A stretch of 6,190 bases of DNA from an uncultured Clostridia bacterium (lineage in GTDB: Bacteria > Bacillota > Clostridia > TANB77 > CAG-465). The stretch is taken from contig CANRAK010000071.1 in NCBI GenBank assembly GCA_947628575.1, forward strand, positions 1-6,190, in the 5' to 3' direction. The notes below the pieces were generated by a model that had not been told where the DNA came from, did not search any database, and was given only the letters and a program-made list of their open reading frames with translations. How positions within the stretch are numbered: position 1 is the stretch's first letter; every line of letters begins with the position of its first letter. Below are positions 1 to 5,554 of this stretch, piece by piece. A program made the position numbers and the translations under genes.

Positions 1-208
1 TAAATACTGTTACTTTTTCTCCATTAGTAAACACATAAGTATATGTTAAAATGCCTTTGTCTACATAATCTACATTTCCACCATCACGATTATATCGTAT
101 TTTTATTATTGGACTATTATCTAAAATCTTTGCTTGAGCTGTATCAATTAATATAACAGTAAAGAAAATAACAAAAATTATTAAGAGAATTTTTATAACT
201 TTTTTCAT
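1..208 (-). CDS. Small secreted or membrane-anchored protein, N-terminal part (partial)
   Basis: The reading frame opens at an ATG at 208 and runs off the left edge of the window without a stop, giving 69 residues. An AGAGGT ribosome binding site (214-219) lies 5 nt upstream, which supports this start. The protein begins MKKVIK and continues with a strongly hydrophobic stretch (about residues 4-21), then reaches DTAQAKILDNSP. This is either a signal peptide that may be cleaved near AQA or a single N-terminal anchor. No lipobox cysteine follows. The visible outside part is short, polar and rich in beta-forming residues (IRYNRDGG, then VDYVDKGILTYTYVF). It resembles small exported hypothetical proteins common in Clostridia, but I cannot give a function. 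It lies 35 bp after the Nudix stop codon with no clear terminator between, so co-transcription with the Nudix gene is plausible. Confidence 0.7.
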   Translation of the reverse strand, partial: MKKVIKILLIIFVIFFTVILIDTAQAKILDNSPIIKIRYNRDGGNVDYVDKGILTYTYVFTNGEKVTVF

Positions 209-243
209 ATACTACCTCTCATTTAGACTGTATTTTTTATTAT

Positions 244-666
244 CTAAATATATTTAAACATCTCATCTGGATATATTTTTAGTTCTTTATTTTTAAACTT
301 ATCTACATCTATCCACATTGCATCGCTTTCTTCATTTTCTTCAATTATATGATATTTTTCTTTGTAGTCGTTTTCATCTATTTCAACATTATAGAATAAT
401 ATTAATTCATGTGCATCTTTTCCATTGTAAGTAAATATATTTTCAGCAATACCTAAAAAATCTCCTACTTTAATATCTATATTAAGTTCCTCTTTAAATT
501 CTCTTTTTAAAGCCTCTTTACTCTCCTCTAAAAATTCAATGCCTCCTCCTATACTTCTATAGAATACTTCATCTTTTACTTTATCATATCCTTCGCTAAC
601 TAATATTTTATTTCCTCTTTTTACTACTCCAAGAACAATAGGTCTTATTTCTTTAAATTTATTCAT
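244..666 (-). CDS. Nudix hydrolase family protein
   Basis: This 140-residue protein has a single Nudix fold, the usual size for a small free-standing member. Nudix enzymes hydrolyse nucleoside diphosphates linked to another group, using Mg2+ or Mn2+ held by the Nudix-box glutamates. The box spans residues 41-63 and fits GX5EX7REUXEEXGU: G41, E47, R55-E56, E59-E60. The one deviation is Asn62 in place of the last conserved Gly. The catalytic glutamates are present, so activity is expected, but the substrate cannot be read from the sequence. The start was placed at ATG 666 because AAGGAGGAG (673-681) ends 6 nt upstream. A longer in-frame start at 726 would read through a promoter/palindrome element and is rejected. 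A promoter at 691-719 puts the transcript start roughly 18 nt before the ATG. The gene is probably transcribed alone or with the small secreted protein downstream. Confidence 0.9.
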   Translation of the reverse strand: MNKFKEIRPIVLGVVKRGNKILVSEGYDKVKDEVFYRSIGGGIEFLEESKEALKREFKEELNIDIKVGDFLGIAENIFTYNGKDAHELILFYNVEIDENDYKEKYHIIEENEESDAMWIDVDKFKNKELKIYPDEMFKYI

Positions 667-689
667 CTTACTCTCCTCCTTAATATCAA

Positions 690-733
690 AATAATAACAT
701 AAAAGCAAGTGATTTTCAATTACCACTTGCTTT
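690..733 (-). repeat. Palindromic promoter/terminator module, copy 1
   Basis: Bases 705-730 form a palindrome GCAAGT-N14-ACTTGC that extends to 702-733. The minus-strand RNA could fold into a 12-bp stem with one G-U pair and an 8-nt loop AAUUGAAA, followed by UUUUAU. It begins 6 bp after the flavin reductase stop codon, so it could act as that gene's terminator while its loop supplies the -35 of the Nudix promoter. Positions 690-730 match 2320-2360 at 36 of 41 bases, and all five differences fall in the paired inner stem. Confidence 0.75.
691..719 (-). promoter_or_regulatory. Sigma-A-like promoter for the Nudix gene (module copy 1)
   Basis: On the minus strand a -35 TTGAAA (714-719) and a -10 TATTAT (691-696) are separated by exactly 17 bp. 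A TG one base before the -10 makes it an extended -10. The predicted transcript start near 684 lies just ahead of the AAGGAGGAG ribosome binding site. The same promoter, with identical hexamers and spacing, occurs at 2321-2349. Confidence 0.65.
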
Positions 734-738
734 AATTA

Positions 739-1290
739 CTATTTAAGTCCTAAACCATCTTTAAAAGCTTCTCCAACTCTTTTACCAATTTCATAATATC
801 CATGTGTATATGGATCAAAAGCTATTGCATTAACTAAAGAAATATCTACATTATCTCCACTCATTACACTTTCATCTGCACTAACATTTACAACTTTTCC
901 AATTACTCCACATTCTTTATAATCTACAAATTCACATTCCATACATATTGGAAATTCATTTATAATTGGTGCATCAACATTTTCAGATTTTGTAGCTGTT
1001 AGACCTGTTTTTTCGAATTTATCCTTTGTATTATTTCCAGATATCATTCCAAAATAGTCTGCCTCTTTAACATGCTTACTATCTGCAATACTTACAGTAA
1101 ATGCTCCTCTTTCTTTAATATTTTTAACAGTCTTATGTGTTTCTGTTAAATTAAGCATAACATAATCTCTTTCAAACATTGTTCCCCATGCTGCATTCAT
1201 TACATCAATACTTCCATCCTCATTATATGTTGCTATCATTAAAACTGGCATTGGGAATATTGCTTCTGTAGTTTTAATATTTTTTCTCAT
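739..1290 (-). CDS. Flavin reductase / flavoredoxin family protein
   Basis: This 183-residue protein matches the FMN-binding split-barrel family of flavin reductases, including flavoredoxins, at normal full length. These proteins bind FMN and pass electrons to or from flavin, either as NAD(P)H:flavin reductases or as electron carriers. Visible family features are the N-terminal strand with PMPVLMIAT (residues 13-21), NAAWGTMF (32-39), HKTVKNIKERGAFTVSI (52-68), KFEKTGL (91-97), and the C-terminal tail YYEIGKRVGEAFKDGL (165-180), typical of the flavoredoxin branch. There is no signal peptide, so it is cytoplasmic. The start at ATG 1290 has an ACCTCC complement (GGAGGT on the coding strand, 1296-1301) 5 nt upstream. 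It follows the DUF1848 stop by 70 bp, and tandem TATAAT boxes lie in that gap. Whether it reduces free flavin or serves a specific partner cannot be told from sequence. Confidence 0.88.
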   Translation of the reverse strand: MRKNIKTTEAIFPMPVLMIATYNEDGSIDVMNAAWGTMFERDYVMLNLTETHKTVKNIKERGAFTVSIADSKHVKEADYFGMISGNNTKDKFEKTGLTATKSENVDAPIINEFPICMECEFVDYKECGVIGKVVNVSADESVMSGDNVDISLVNAIAFDPYTHGYYEIGKRVGEAFKDGLGLK

Positions 1291-1310
1291 AATTTACCTC
1301 CATACATTAC

Positions 1311-1322
1311 ATTATAATTATA
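1311..1322 (-). promoter_or_regulatory. Possible -10 region for the flavin reductase gene
   Basis: Two directly adjacent TATAAT hexamers (1317-1322 and 1311-1316, minus strand) lie 10-21 bp before the ribosome binding site of the flavin reductase gene. No good -35 is present at 16-18 bp, and neither box has an upstream TG. This is suggestive only, and the gene may instead be read through from the DUF1848 gene. Confidence 0.3.
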
Positions 1323-1360
1323 CATCAAATATAGATATAATAAAAGAAAAAATTGTCGCA

Positions 1361-2296
1361 CTATTCAAGAAAACTTATTTGTTTATATTTCACTTTAAAG
1401 CTCTTTTGAGTAGCTTGTGTAATTTTATCATTTTCTTCCTCATCACCAATTAAAAATGGTGATGTAGGGATATGTTTTTTCATATTTTCCTTAACTAGAC
1501 CAGCGTTTGCGTTAGCGTAGCAATACTTACATAAATGACCACAAGTGTTATATTCACCTATATCATTTCCAAGTAAGCAATTACAGCCTTCTCTAATATT
1601 TTTTCTTCTTGCTGGACTTAATTTAAATCCTATTGCTTTTTCAATAATTTCTTGGCTCATACATCCTTTAGTATCAATACCATATTCTGCAAGATATTCT
1701 TTTTCACAGCAACTGTGCACTACAATATCATTCTCATTTGCTATTTTACTAAATTCTTTTGCAAGTTGTATAGACTCATCTTTAGTTGGTGGTCTAATCC
1801 CTGGTGCATTTCTTTTCACTTTTTCGTACATATCTAGGAAACTAATAGTGCAATCATGCGTATAGCCTTTAAGCATAGTTGCCATTTTTCTAAATTCTTC
1901 AATATGCCTGGTAACGTCATATTCAGAGTTAATAAAGATAGGGTCATAACGCCAAGCTACAGAATTTACTCCAATATGTTTAGATAATATTTTAAAATCT
2001 TCTATGACTCTTTCTTTATCTGGTACATTTGGTTCTATATCTTTTCCATAAGGTGTTATTGTTACAAACCAATACTGTTTATATTTATCTATTTCATCCA
2101 AATACTCAAGCATAGGCTCTGGATTTTTAGTACAAAAAGCTAAGCAATCTACCACCTCTGGTGATAAGCTATATTTTGTAACTTGTGATTTATAATATGG
2201 ATTTCTAACATATACAAATCCTGCTCGTATTCTATTTATTAACCACTTTGAATAAAATGCAGGTATATCTGTTCTCATTCCTGTGTTTATTATCAT
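1361..2296 (-). CDS. DUF1848 family protein with C-terminal radical-SAM-like cysteine motif
   Basis: This 311-residue protein is recognised as DUF1848 (PF08902), a family without established function whose C-terminal cysteine cluster resembles the Fe-S motif of radical SAM enzymes. Here C252-x3-C256-x2-C259 (in TCGHLCKYCYANANAG) has the exact radical SAM spacing, but it sits near the C-terminus instead of the N-terminus. Two more cysteines, C238 and C240, lie just before it. Other conserved-looking blocks are the start MIINTGMRTDIPAFYS, VDCLAFCTKNPEP (49-61), AWRYDPI (114-120), HSCCEK (194-199) and KGCMS (210-214). It probably binds an iron-sulfur cluster in the cytoplasm, but the reaction is unknown. 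The start at ATG 2296 has GGAGAG (2303-2308) 6 nt upstream. An in-frame start 14 codons further up would translate through the promoter module and is rejected. It has its own promoter at 2321-2349. Confidence 0.88.
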   Translation of the reverse strand: MIINTGMRTDIPAFYSKWLINRIRAGFVYVRNPYYKSQVTKYSLSPEVVDCLAFCTKNPEPMLEYLDEIDKYKQYWFVTITPYGKDIEPNVPDKERVIEDFKILSKHIGVNSVAWRYDPIFINSEYDVTRHIEEFRKMATMLKGYTHDCTISFLDMYEKVKRNAPGIRPPTKDESIQLAKEFSKIANENDIVVHSCCEKEYLAEYGIDTKGCMSQEIIEKAIGFKLSPARRKNIREGCNCLLGNDIGEYNTCGHLCKYCYANANAGLVKENMKKHIPTSPFLIGDEEENDKITQATQKSFKVKYKQISFLE

Positions 2297-2319
2297 AAAA
2301 ATCTCTCCAATACTACTAG

Positions 2320-2386
2320 AATAATAACATAAAAGCAAGTAACTTTCAATTGTTACTTGCCTTTATAAATTGTACTTTATATTACT
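2320..2386 (-). repeat. Palindromic promoter/terminator module, copy 2
   Basis: The core palindrome GCAAGT-N14-ACTTGC is at 2335-2360. Pairing extends to 2329-2366, giving a 15-bp stem with one G-U pair in minus-strand RNA and an 8-nt loop AAUUGAAA, followed by a short U-rich run. Its left part (2320-2360) matches copy 1 at 36 of 41 bases. Its right part (2355-2386) matches copy 3 (5560-5591) at 28 of 32 bases without gaps. It starts 28 bp past the XRE stop codon, so it may terminate that transcript and start the next. Confidence 0.75.
2321..2349 (-). promoter_or_regulatory. Sigma-A-like promoter for the DUF1848 gene (module copy 2)
   Basis: On the minus strand a -35 TTGAAA (2344-2349) and a -10 TATTAT (2321-2326) are separated by 17 bp, with the extended TG before the -10. 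The hexamers, spacing and flanking TTTTATG equal those of the Nudix promoter at 691-719. Transcription would begin near 2314, about 18 nt before the ATG at 2296, again matching the Nudix layout. Confidence 0.65.
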
Positions 2387-2414
2387 AATCTAATTTTTTA
2401 ATAATTACCTTAAT

Positions 2415-3335
2415 TTATTTATTTTCATCACTATACATTTGACCTTTAGTTTCTAGTCCTAATAATCTTCCATATTCAAAGATATATGATAAACTAAATA
2501 AGAATAATATTTCTACTAAATCATAAGTATTAAACTCAAAATTTAATTCTGTTCCTAATAATAGTTCAAAAATACCACCAATAATATTACTCATTATTAT
2601 GGTTATAATCATTATCCAAGCAATTTTCTTTATTAAGCTTACATTTTCCAAAGTAAATGGTGTTTCACCTTTGTTGATATTATCAAATAAAGTTGCTAAG
2701 TGTTTAAAAATTATAGATGTTAAAATAATTATTACTAAAAGAATAGCAAATCCTGTTTCAACATAACCAATTATTTTTGTTTTGCTATTATTCTCAAAAA
2801 TAGTCATTACTTTGGTATTTAAAAATTCTTTATCTGCATCTACTAAAACAAATGCTCCAACTTTTAATACTAATTTGTCACTTTCTTCTGAAATATTAAT
2901 ATTATTATTTGGAAAATCCAAAGTCAAGTTATTCTCTTTTATTACAACTTTATCTATAAAATATGGTGCTGTAATTAAAATCAAGCAAAGAAATGGAATT
3001 GCAACATAGCAACAAATTCTTCCTATTTTAGATATTACAGAAATGATTTTACTTAGAGCTTTCATTTTCTTTTGTTCTTCTTTTTTTAAACTTACAACTT
3101 TAGTTTTAACTTCATCTCCAAGTGAATCAATATCAATAATACTATCATTTACTAAATCGTTAATCTTACAATGAAAAATCTTACATAGTTCTAATAGATT
3201 ATTCATTGTTGGATAAGCACTTCCAGTTTCCCATTTGCTTACAGATTGTCTAGATACATTTACTTTTTCAGCTAATTCTTCTTGTGATAATTTTTTTAAA
3301 ATTCTTACCTTTTTTAAATTATCTCCAAATTTCAT
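2415..3335 (-). CDS. XRE-family regulator fused to a four-helix membrane domain (DUF2975-like)
   Basis: This 306-residue protein joins an N-terminal Cro/C1-type helix-turn-helix (about residues 6-62: LSQEELAEKVNVSRQSVSKWE is the classic recognition region) to a membrane domain. A charged lysine-rich linker (74-98) follows the HTH. Four hydrophobic segments lie at about 105-127, 188-212, 236-260 and 271-290. The loop between the first two (about 128-187) is polar and probably outside the cell. FDNINKGETPFTLENVSLIKKIA (217-239) is a signature seen in DUF2975-type membrane proteins. It is likely a membrane-anchored transcription regulator that senses an envelope signal, but the signal and targets are unknown. 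The start at 3335 has GGGAGGG (3343-3349) 7 nt upstream. Many XRE regulators control their own promoter, but I see no convincing operator here. Confidence 0.87.
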   Translation of the reverse strand: MKFGDNLKKVRILKKLSQEELAEKVNVSRQSVSKWETGSAYPTMNNLLELCKIFHCKINDLVNDSIIDIDSLGDEVKTKVVSLKKEEQKKMKALSKIISVISKIGRICCYVAIPFLCLILITAPYFIDKVVIKENNLTLDFPNNNINISEESDKLVLKVGAFVLVDADKEFLNTKVMTIFENNSKTKIIGYVETGFAILLVIIILTSIIFKHLATLFDNINKGETPFTLENVSLIKKIAWIMIITIIMSNIIGGIFELLLGTELNFEFNTYDLVEILFLFSLSYIFEYGRLLGLETKGQMYSDENK

Positions 3336-3363
3336 TTATATACCCTCCCTTTACATTAAATTA

Positions 3364-3392
3364 TATATGTAAAAGTAATTTTTAACTATCAA
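3364..3392 (-). promoter_or_regulatory. Possible promoter for the XRE regulator gene
   Basis: On the minus strand TTGATA (3387-3392) and CATATA (3364-3369) are spaced 17 bp apart, upstream of the GGGAGGG ribosome binding site. The -10 is a poor match, though a better TATATA lies 2 bp further on. A short CAAC-CAAAA-GTTG inverted repeat just upstream could be an operator half-site pair but is too short to rely on. Confidence 0.35.
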
Positions 3393-3452
3393 CTTTTGGT
3401 TGCATTTTGATTTTTATACTGTTTTTTCATATAAATTTTACTTTAATTAAAT

Positions 3453-3983
3453 TTATTTTATATTAATCCAGTATCTTTTTATTGGCAGTCCTGTTTCATC
3501 TTCAATAGCTATATTTTCTAATTTTCCACCACATTTTTCAATTACCTTACAAGAGCCAATATTCCCTGTATATGCACCAAGTAGTACCTTATCTATATTC
3601 TTTGATTTAGCTTCCACTAATGTCAATTTTAGCAATTCTGTAGCATATCCTTTTTTTCTTTCAGAAGGTCTTATCCCATATCCTATATGTCCCCATGTCT
3701 TTAATCCTTCTTCTGTTAAATAATGCCTTAAGTTTGATGCTCCTAAAAGTAAATTTCTTTCATCATCATATAACCAATATGTAGTAGATGCTGCATATCC
3801 TTCTAAATTTTCCCCTTTTTCTACTTCTTGAACTCTTTTAAGCATTTCATCAAAATATTGAGTTGTATGATATTTTAAATGTAAAGCCCATGGAGTAATA
3901 CGAGAGCCTTCCATATTCCATTCATCCATCATATCTTTATATAATTGATAATATTTTTTATTAGGTTTTATTAATTTAATCAT
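3453..3983 (-). CDS. GNAT family N-acetyltransferase
   Basis: This 176-residue protein is a single GNAT domain of normal length. It would transfer an acetyl group from acetyl-CoA to an amine. Motif A, which binds the CoA pyrophosphate, is clear: GYGIRPSERKKGYATELL (101-118), with the R-x-x-G-x-A core at R109, G112 and A114. Motif B is NIGSCKVIEKCGGKLEN (141-157), with the usual Asn, Ser and EK-x-G pattern. The N-terminal half contains ITPWALHLKYHTTQYFDEML, which resembles the substrate side of uncharacterised Firmicute acetyltransferases, so the substrate (small molecule, peptide or antibiotic) is open. It is cytoplasmic, without a signal peptide. The start at ATG 3983 has AGGAGA (3993-3998) 9 nt upstream. 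It lies 117 bp from the XRE start and 127 bp after the Fic stop, so it is probably its own unit, but I could not identify a convincing promoter. Confidence 0.9.
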   Translation of the reverse strand: MIKLIKPNKKYYQLYKDMMDEWNMEGSRITPWALHLKYHTTQYFDEMLKRVQEVEKGENLEGYAASTTYWLYDDERNLLLGASNLRHYLTEEGLKTWGHIGYGIRPSERKKGYATELLKLTLVEAKSKNIDKVLLGAYTGNIGSCKVIEKCGGKLENIAIEDETGLPIKRYWINIK

Positions 3984-4110
3984 ATTTTTTCATCTCCTGT
4001 TCAAACTAGAAATTACTATTTATCCGACTTATAAAACTTGTATAAGACTATCAGCCTAAGTAACTATTTTCTTTCCAGCATATTCATTATCATTGACGTT
4101 AACAGGAATT

Positions 4111-5169
4111 CTAATTTTCAGATAATAATTTAATTAGTCTTGTATTTTTGTATATTTTTTCTCTACCAATTTTTTCTGATTCTAATAATCCCACTTCTTC
4201 TAGTTTATTTAAATATGAAGTAGCTGTAATTCTTGTAACTGAGCAAGCCTTTTCTACATATGATATTTTTGTATATACTTCATAAAATAAACTTTCCAAT
4301 AATTTTTCAGAATATATTTTTGGAAGTTTGTTCATAAATTCTTCTTTATAAGTTCTCATCTCATTTTGTACTTTTTCAATCAACTTAATTGTTTCTTTGG
4401 ATGTAATTTCAACACCTTTTAAAATATATAAAATCCAACCTTCATAATTATTTTTTTCTCTTACTTCCTTAAATAATTTATAATATTCTTGCTTTGTTTC
4501 ATTTATATATTTACTTAAATATAAAATAGGACTATCAATGAGATTATTTAAAACCAAATACAATATATTTAATATTCTTCCTGTTCTTCCATTTCCATCA
4601 TAAAAAGGATGAATGCTTTCAAATTGATAATGTATCAAGCACATTTTAATTAATGGATCTATATTATCATTACTATTTATAAAGTTTTCTAAATTTTTCA
4701 AGTATTCACGTATATCTTTCTCATTTTGTGGTGGAGTATAAATTGTTTCTCCAGTTAAGGAATTTTTAAGTTCAGTTCCTGGTAATTTTCTTATTCCTGC
4801 ATTATTATGCTCTATTATTCCTTGTATTTTTACTATAGTATTTGTGCTTATGAAACCATCTTTTTTTATTTGTTCATAACCACTCCATATTGCATTTCTA
4901 TAATCTACAACTTCTTTGGCGTTTTCTTCTTTATATCCACTTTCAGTTAATACCTTATATATATCATCATGTGTTGTAACAATATTTTCAATTGCACTGC
5001 TATCTTTTGCTTCATTTATTGTAACAGCATTTATTAAAATATGCATATTAGGAATCGTATTAGCATATCCTTTAAGTTCAGCTAATGCCCTTGAAGAAAT
5101 TGTTAACTGTTCTAAAATCTTTTCAGATTTTAAATTTATATCTTTATATGGTAACATCTCTAAATTCAT
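4111..5169 (-). CDS. Fic family protein, class II (self-inhibited), with C-terminal winged helix
   Basis: This 352-residue protein is a complete Fic enzyme. Fic enzymes usually transfer AMP from ATP to a hydroxyl side chain of a target protein, and some remove it. The active-site loop HPFYDGNGRTGR (187-198) matches HPFx(D/E)GNGRxxR fully, with catalytic H187 and phosphate-binding G192-N193-G194-R195. An N-terminal inhibitory motif, S57-S-A-I-E61-N62, fits (S/T)xxxE(G/N). Its position before the Fic core makes this class II, where the Glu blocks ATP within the same chain. The flap TGETIYTPP (139-147) would dock the target. Residues about 305-347 form a winged-helix domain (VTRITATSYLNKLEEVGLL), as in SoFic-like proteins, suggesting DNA binding or autoregulation. 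No separate antitoxin gene is adjacent, as expected for this class. The start at 5169 has GGAGGT (5178-5183) 8 nt upstream. Target protein unknown. Confidence 0.92.
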   Translation of the reverse strand: MNLEMLPYKDINLKSEKILEQLTISSRALAELKGYANTIPNMHILINAVTINEAKDSSAIENIVTTHDDIYKVLTESGYKEENAKEVVDYRNAIWSGYEQIKKDGFISTNTIVKIQGIIEHNNAGIRKLPGTELKNSLTGETIYTPPQNEKDIREYLKNLENFINSNDNIDPLIKMCLIHYQFESIHPFYDGNGRTGRILNILYLVLNNLIDSPILYLSKYINETKQEYYKLFKEVREKNNYEGWILYILKGVEITSKETIKLIEKVQNEMRTYKEEFMNKLPKIYSEKLLESLFYEVYTKISYVEKACSVTRITATSYLNKLEEVGLLESEKIGREKIYKNTRLIKLLSEN

Positions 5170-5191
5170 TTTTTCATACCTCCATATATAT

Positions 5192-5220
5192 AAAATATCA
5201 TTTTATTTATATATTTTCAA
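5192..5220 (-). promoter_or_regulatory. Possible promoter for the Fic gene
   Basis: On the minus strand TTGAAA (5215-5220) and TATTTT (5192-5197) have a 17-bp spacer, close upstream of the GGAGGT ribosome binding site at 5178-5183. The hexamers are reasonable, but the region is almost pure A+T, so chance matches are likely. Confidence 0.4.
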
Positions 5221-5240
5221 TAAAAATGTATAAAAAATTA

Positions 5241-5279
5241 AAAAAATTATACATATCTTAAAAATATGTATAATTTTTT
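5241..5279 (-). terminator. Perfect 16-bp inverted repeat, probable intrinsic terminator before the Fic gene
   Basis: AAAAAATTATACATAT (5241-5256) pairs perfectly with 5264-5279 across a 7-nt loop. Read leftward, the stem ends in six Ts and continues T-rich, so it should terminate transcripts from the 38-codon ORF or TfoX-like gene before they reach the Fic gene. The stem has only two G-C pairs, which weakens it. A third copy of the core, ATGTATAA, at 5226-5233 could pair with the left arm as an alternative fold. Confidence 0.55.
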
Positions 5280-5377
5280 ATATAGATAAACTCAAAACTA
5301 AAACATAGTATTAAAAATGTAATCTATTATAATTTTTTATTATTTTTTGATTATAAATGAATATACCATAATTTTAA

Positions 5378-5494
5378 TTAGTGATTTAACAAAATATGTA
5401 TTGGTTCTATTACAACTTCAATAAATGACATAATAACACAACAGGCAATAACTAAAAAAAATATGCTTAATATTTCCTTACTATATTTTTTCAT
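5378..5494 (-). CDS. Possible 38-residue single-pass membrane peptide
   Basis: A short open frame from ATG 5494 to TAA 5378-5380 encodes a 38-residue peptide. It has a basic start (MKKYSKEI), a hydrophobic helix (about residues 8-29, including IFFLVIACCVIM) and a short tail ending HILLNH. The basic head followed by one membrane helix is typical of real small membrane peptides or toxins. I do not recognise the sequence. In favour, a promoter-like module (copy 3) lies directly upstream and would start transcription about 25 nt before the ATG, and the 5241-5279 hairpin lies downstream. Against, the ribosome binding site is weak (GTGAG about 7 nt upstream, unlike the GGAGG sites of its neighbours), and AT-rich DNA readily yields short hydrophobic frames. 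It fills a gap of about 400 bp with no other gene. Confidence 0.4.
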   Translation of the reverse strand: MKKYSKEILSIFFLVIACCVIMSFIEVVIEPIHILLNH

Positions 5495-5509
5495 ACACAA
5501 TCTCACACA

Positions 5510-5545
5510 ACTTACTGTTTATCTAATTAAAGTATAACAGTAAGT
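5510..5545. repeat. 10-bp inverted repeat around the copy 3 -10 box
   Basis: ACTTACTGTT (5510-5519) is the exact reverse complement of AACAGTAAGT (5536-5545), separated by 16 bp. It encloses the -10 and predicted start of the leftward copy 3 promoter. It shares the half-site ACTTRC/GYAAGT with the module palindromes. It could be an operator, but no protein can be named. Confidence 0.5.
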
Positions 5546-5554
5546 AATTGTAAA
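5526..5554 (-). promoter_or_regulatory. Sigma-A-like promoter in module copy 3
   Basis: On the minus strand -35 TTTACA (5549-5554) and -10 TTTAAT (5526-5531) are spaced 17 bp, each 5 of 6 to consensus. The -35 lies in the loop of the palindrome at 5540-5565, the same placement as in copies 1 and 2. Transcription would start near 5519, about 25 nt before the 38-codon ORF. Confidence 0.5.

Noticed and set aside
667..726. Longer Nudix start at 726 (20 extra residues)
   Set aside because: It would translate the palindrome and promoter module. The internal ATG at 666 has a strong AAGGAGGAG site, and the Nudix family begins near there. The extra peptide shares LLCYY with the false DUF1848 extension only because both read the same repeat.
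1545..1865. Plus-strand open frame of 106 codons
   Set aside because: It lies entirely antisense to the DUF1848 gene, with hydrophobic low-complexity content and no ribosome binding site. It is a shadow of the conserved gene.
2297..2338. Longer DUF1848 start at 2338 (14 extra residues)
   Set aside because: It reads through module copy 2 and lies upstream of the predicted transcript start. ATG 2296 has its own GGAGAG site and matches the family start MIINTGMRTD.
3431..3456. ATAAATTT/AAATTTAT inverted repeat at the GNAT stop codon as a terminator
   Set aside because: The stem is only A-T pairs and is followed on the transcribed strand by an A-run, not a T-run.
4025..4046. Hairpin CTTATA/TATAAG between the Fic and GNAT genes as a terminator
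   Set aside because: Only six mostly A-T pairs and no U-run. It is likely chance.
5168..5177. Mini-frame ATG-AAA-AAA-TGA overlapping the Fic start, and a similar ATGAAAAAATATG before the GNAT start
   Set aside because: The first ATG directly abuts the Shine-Dalgarno sequence, too close for initiation, so a leader peptide or translational coupling is not supported.
4916..5233. Plus-strand open frame of 105 codons
   Set aside because: It is antisense to the Fic N-terminus and shows no domain. It is explained by the AT-rich complement of a real gene.
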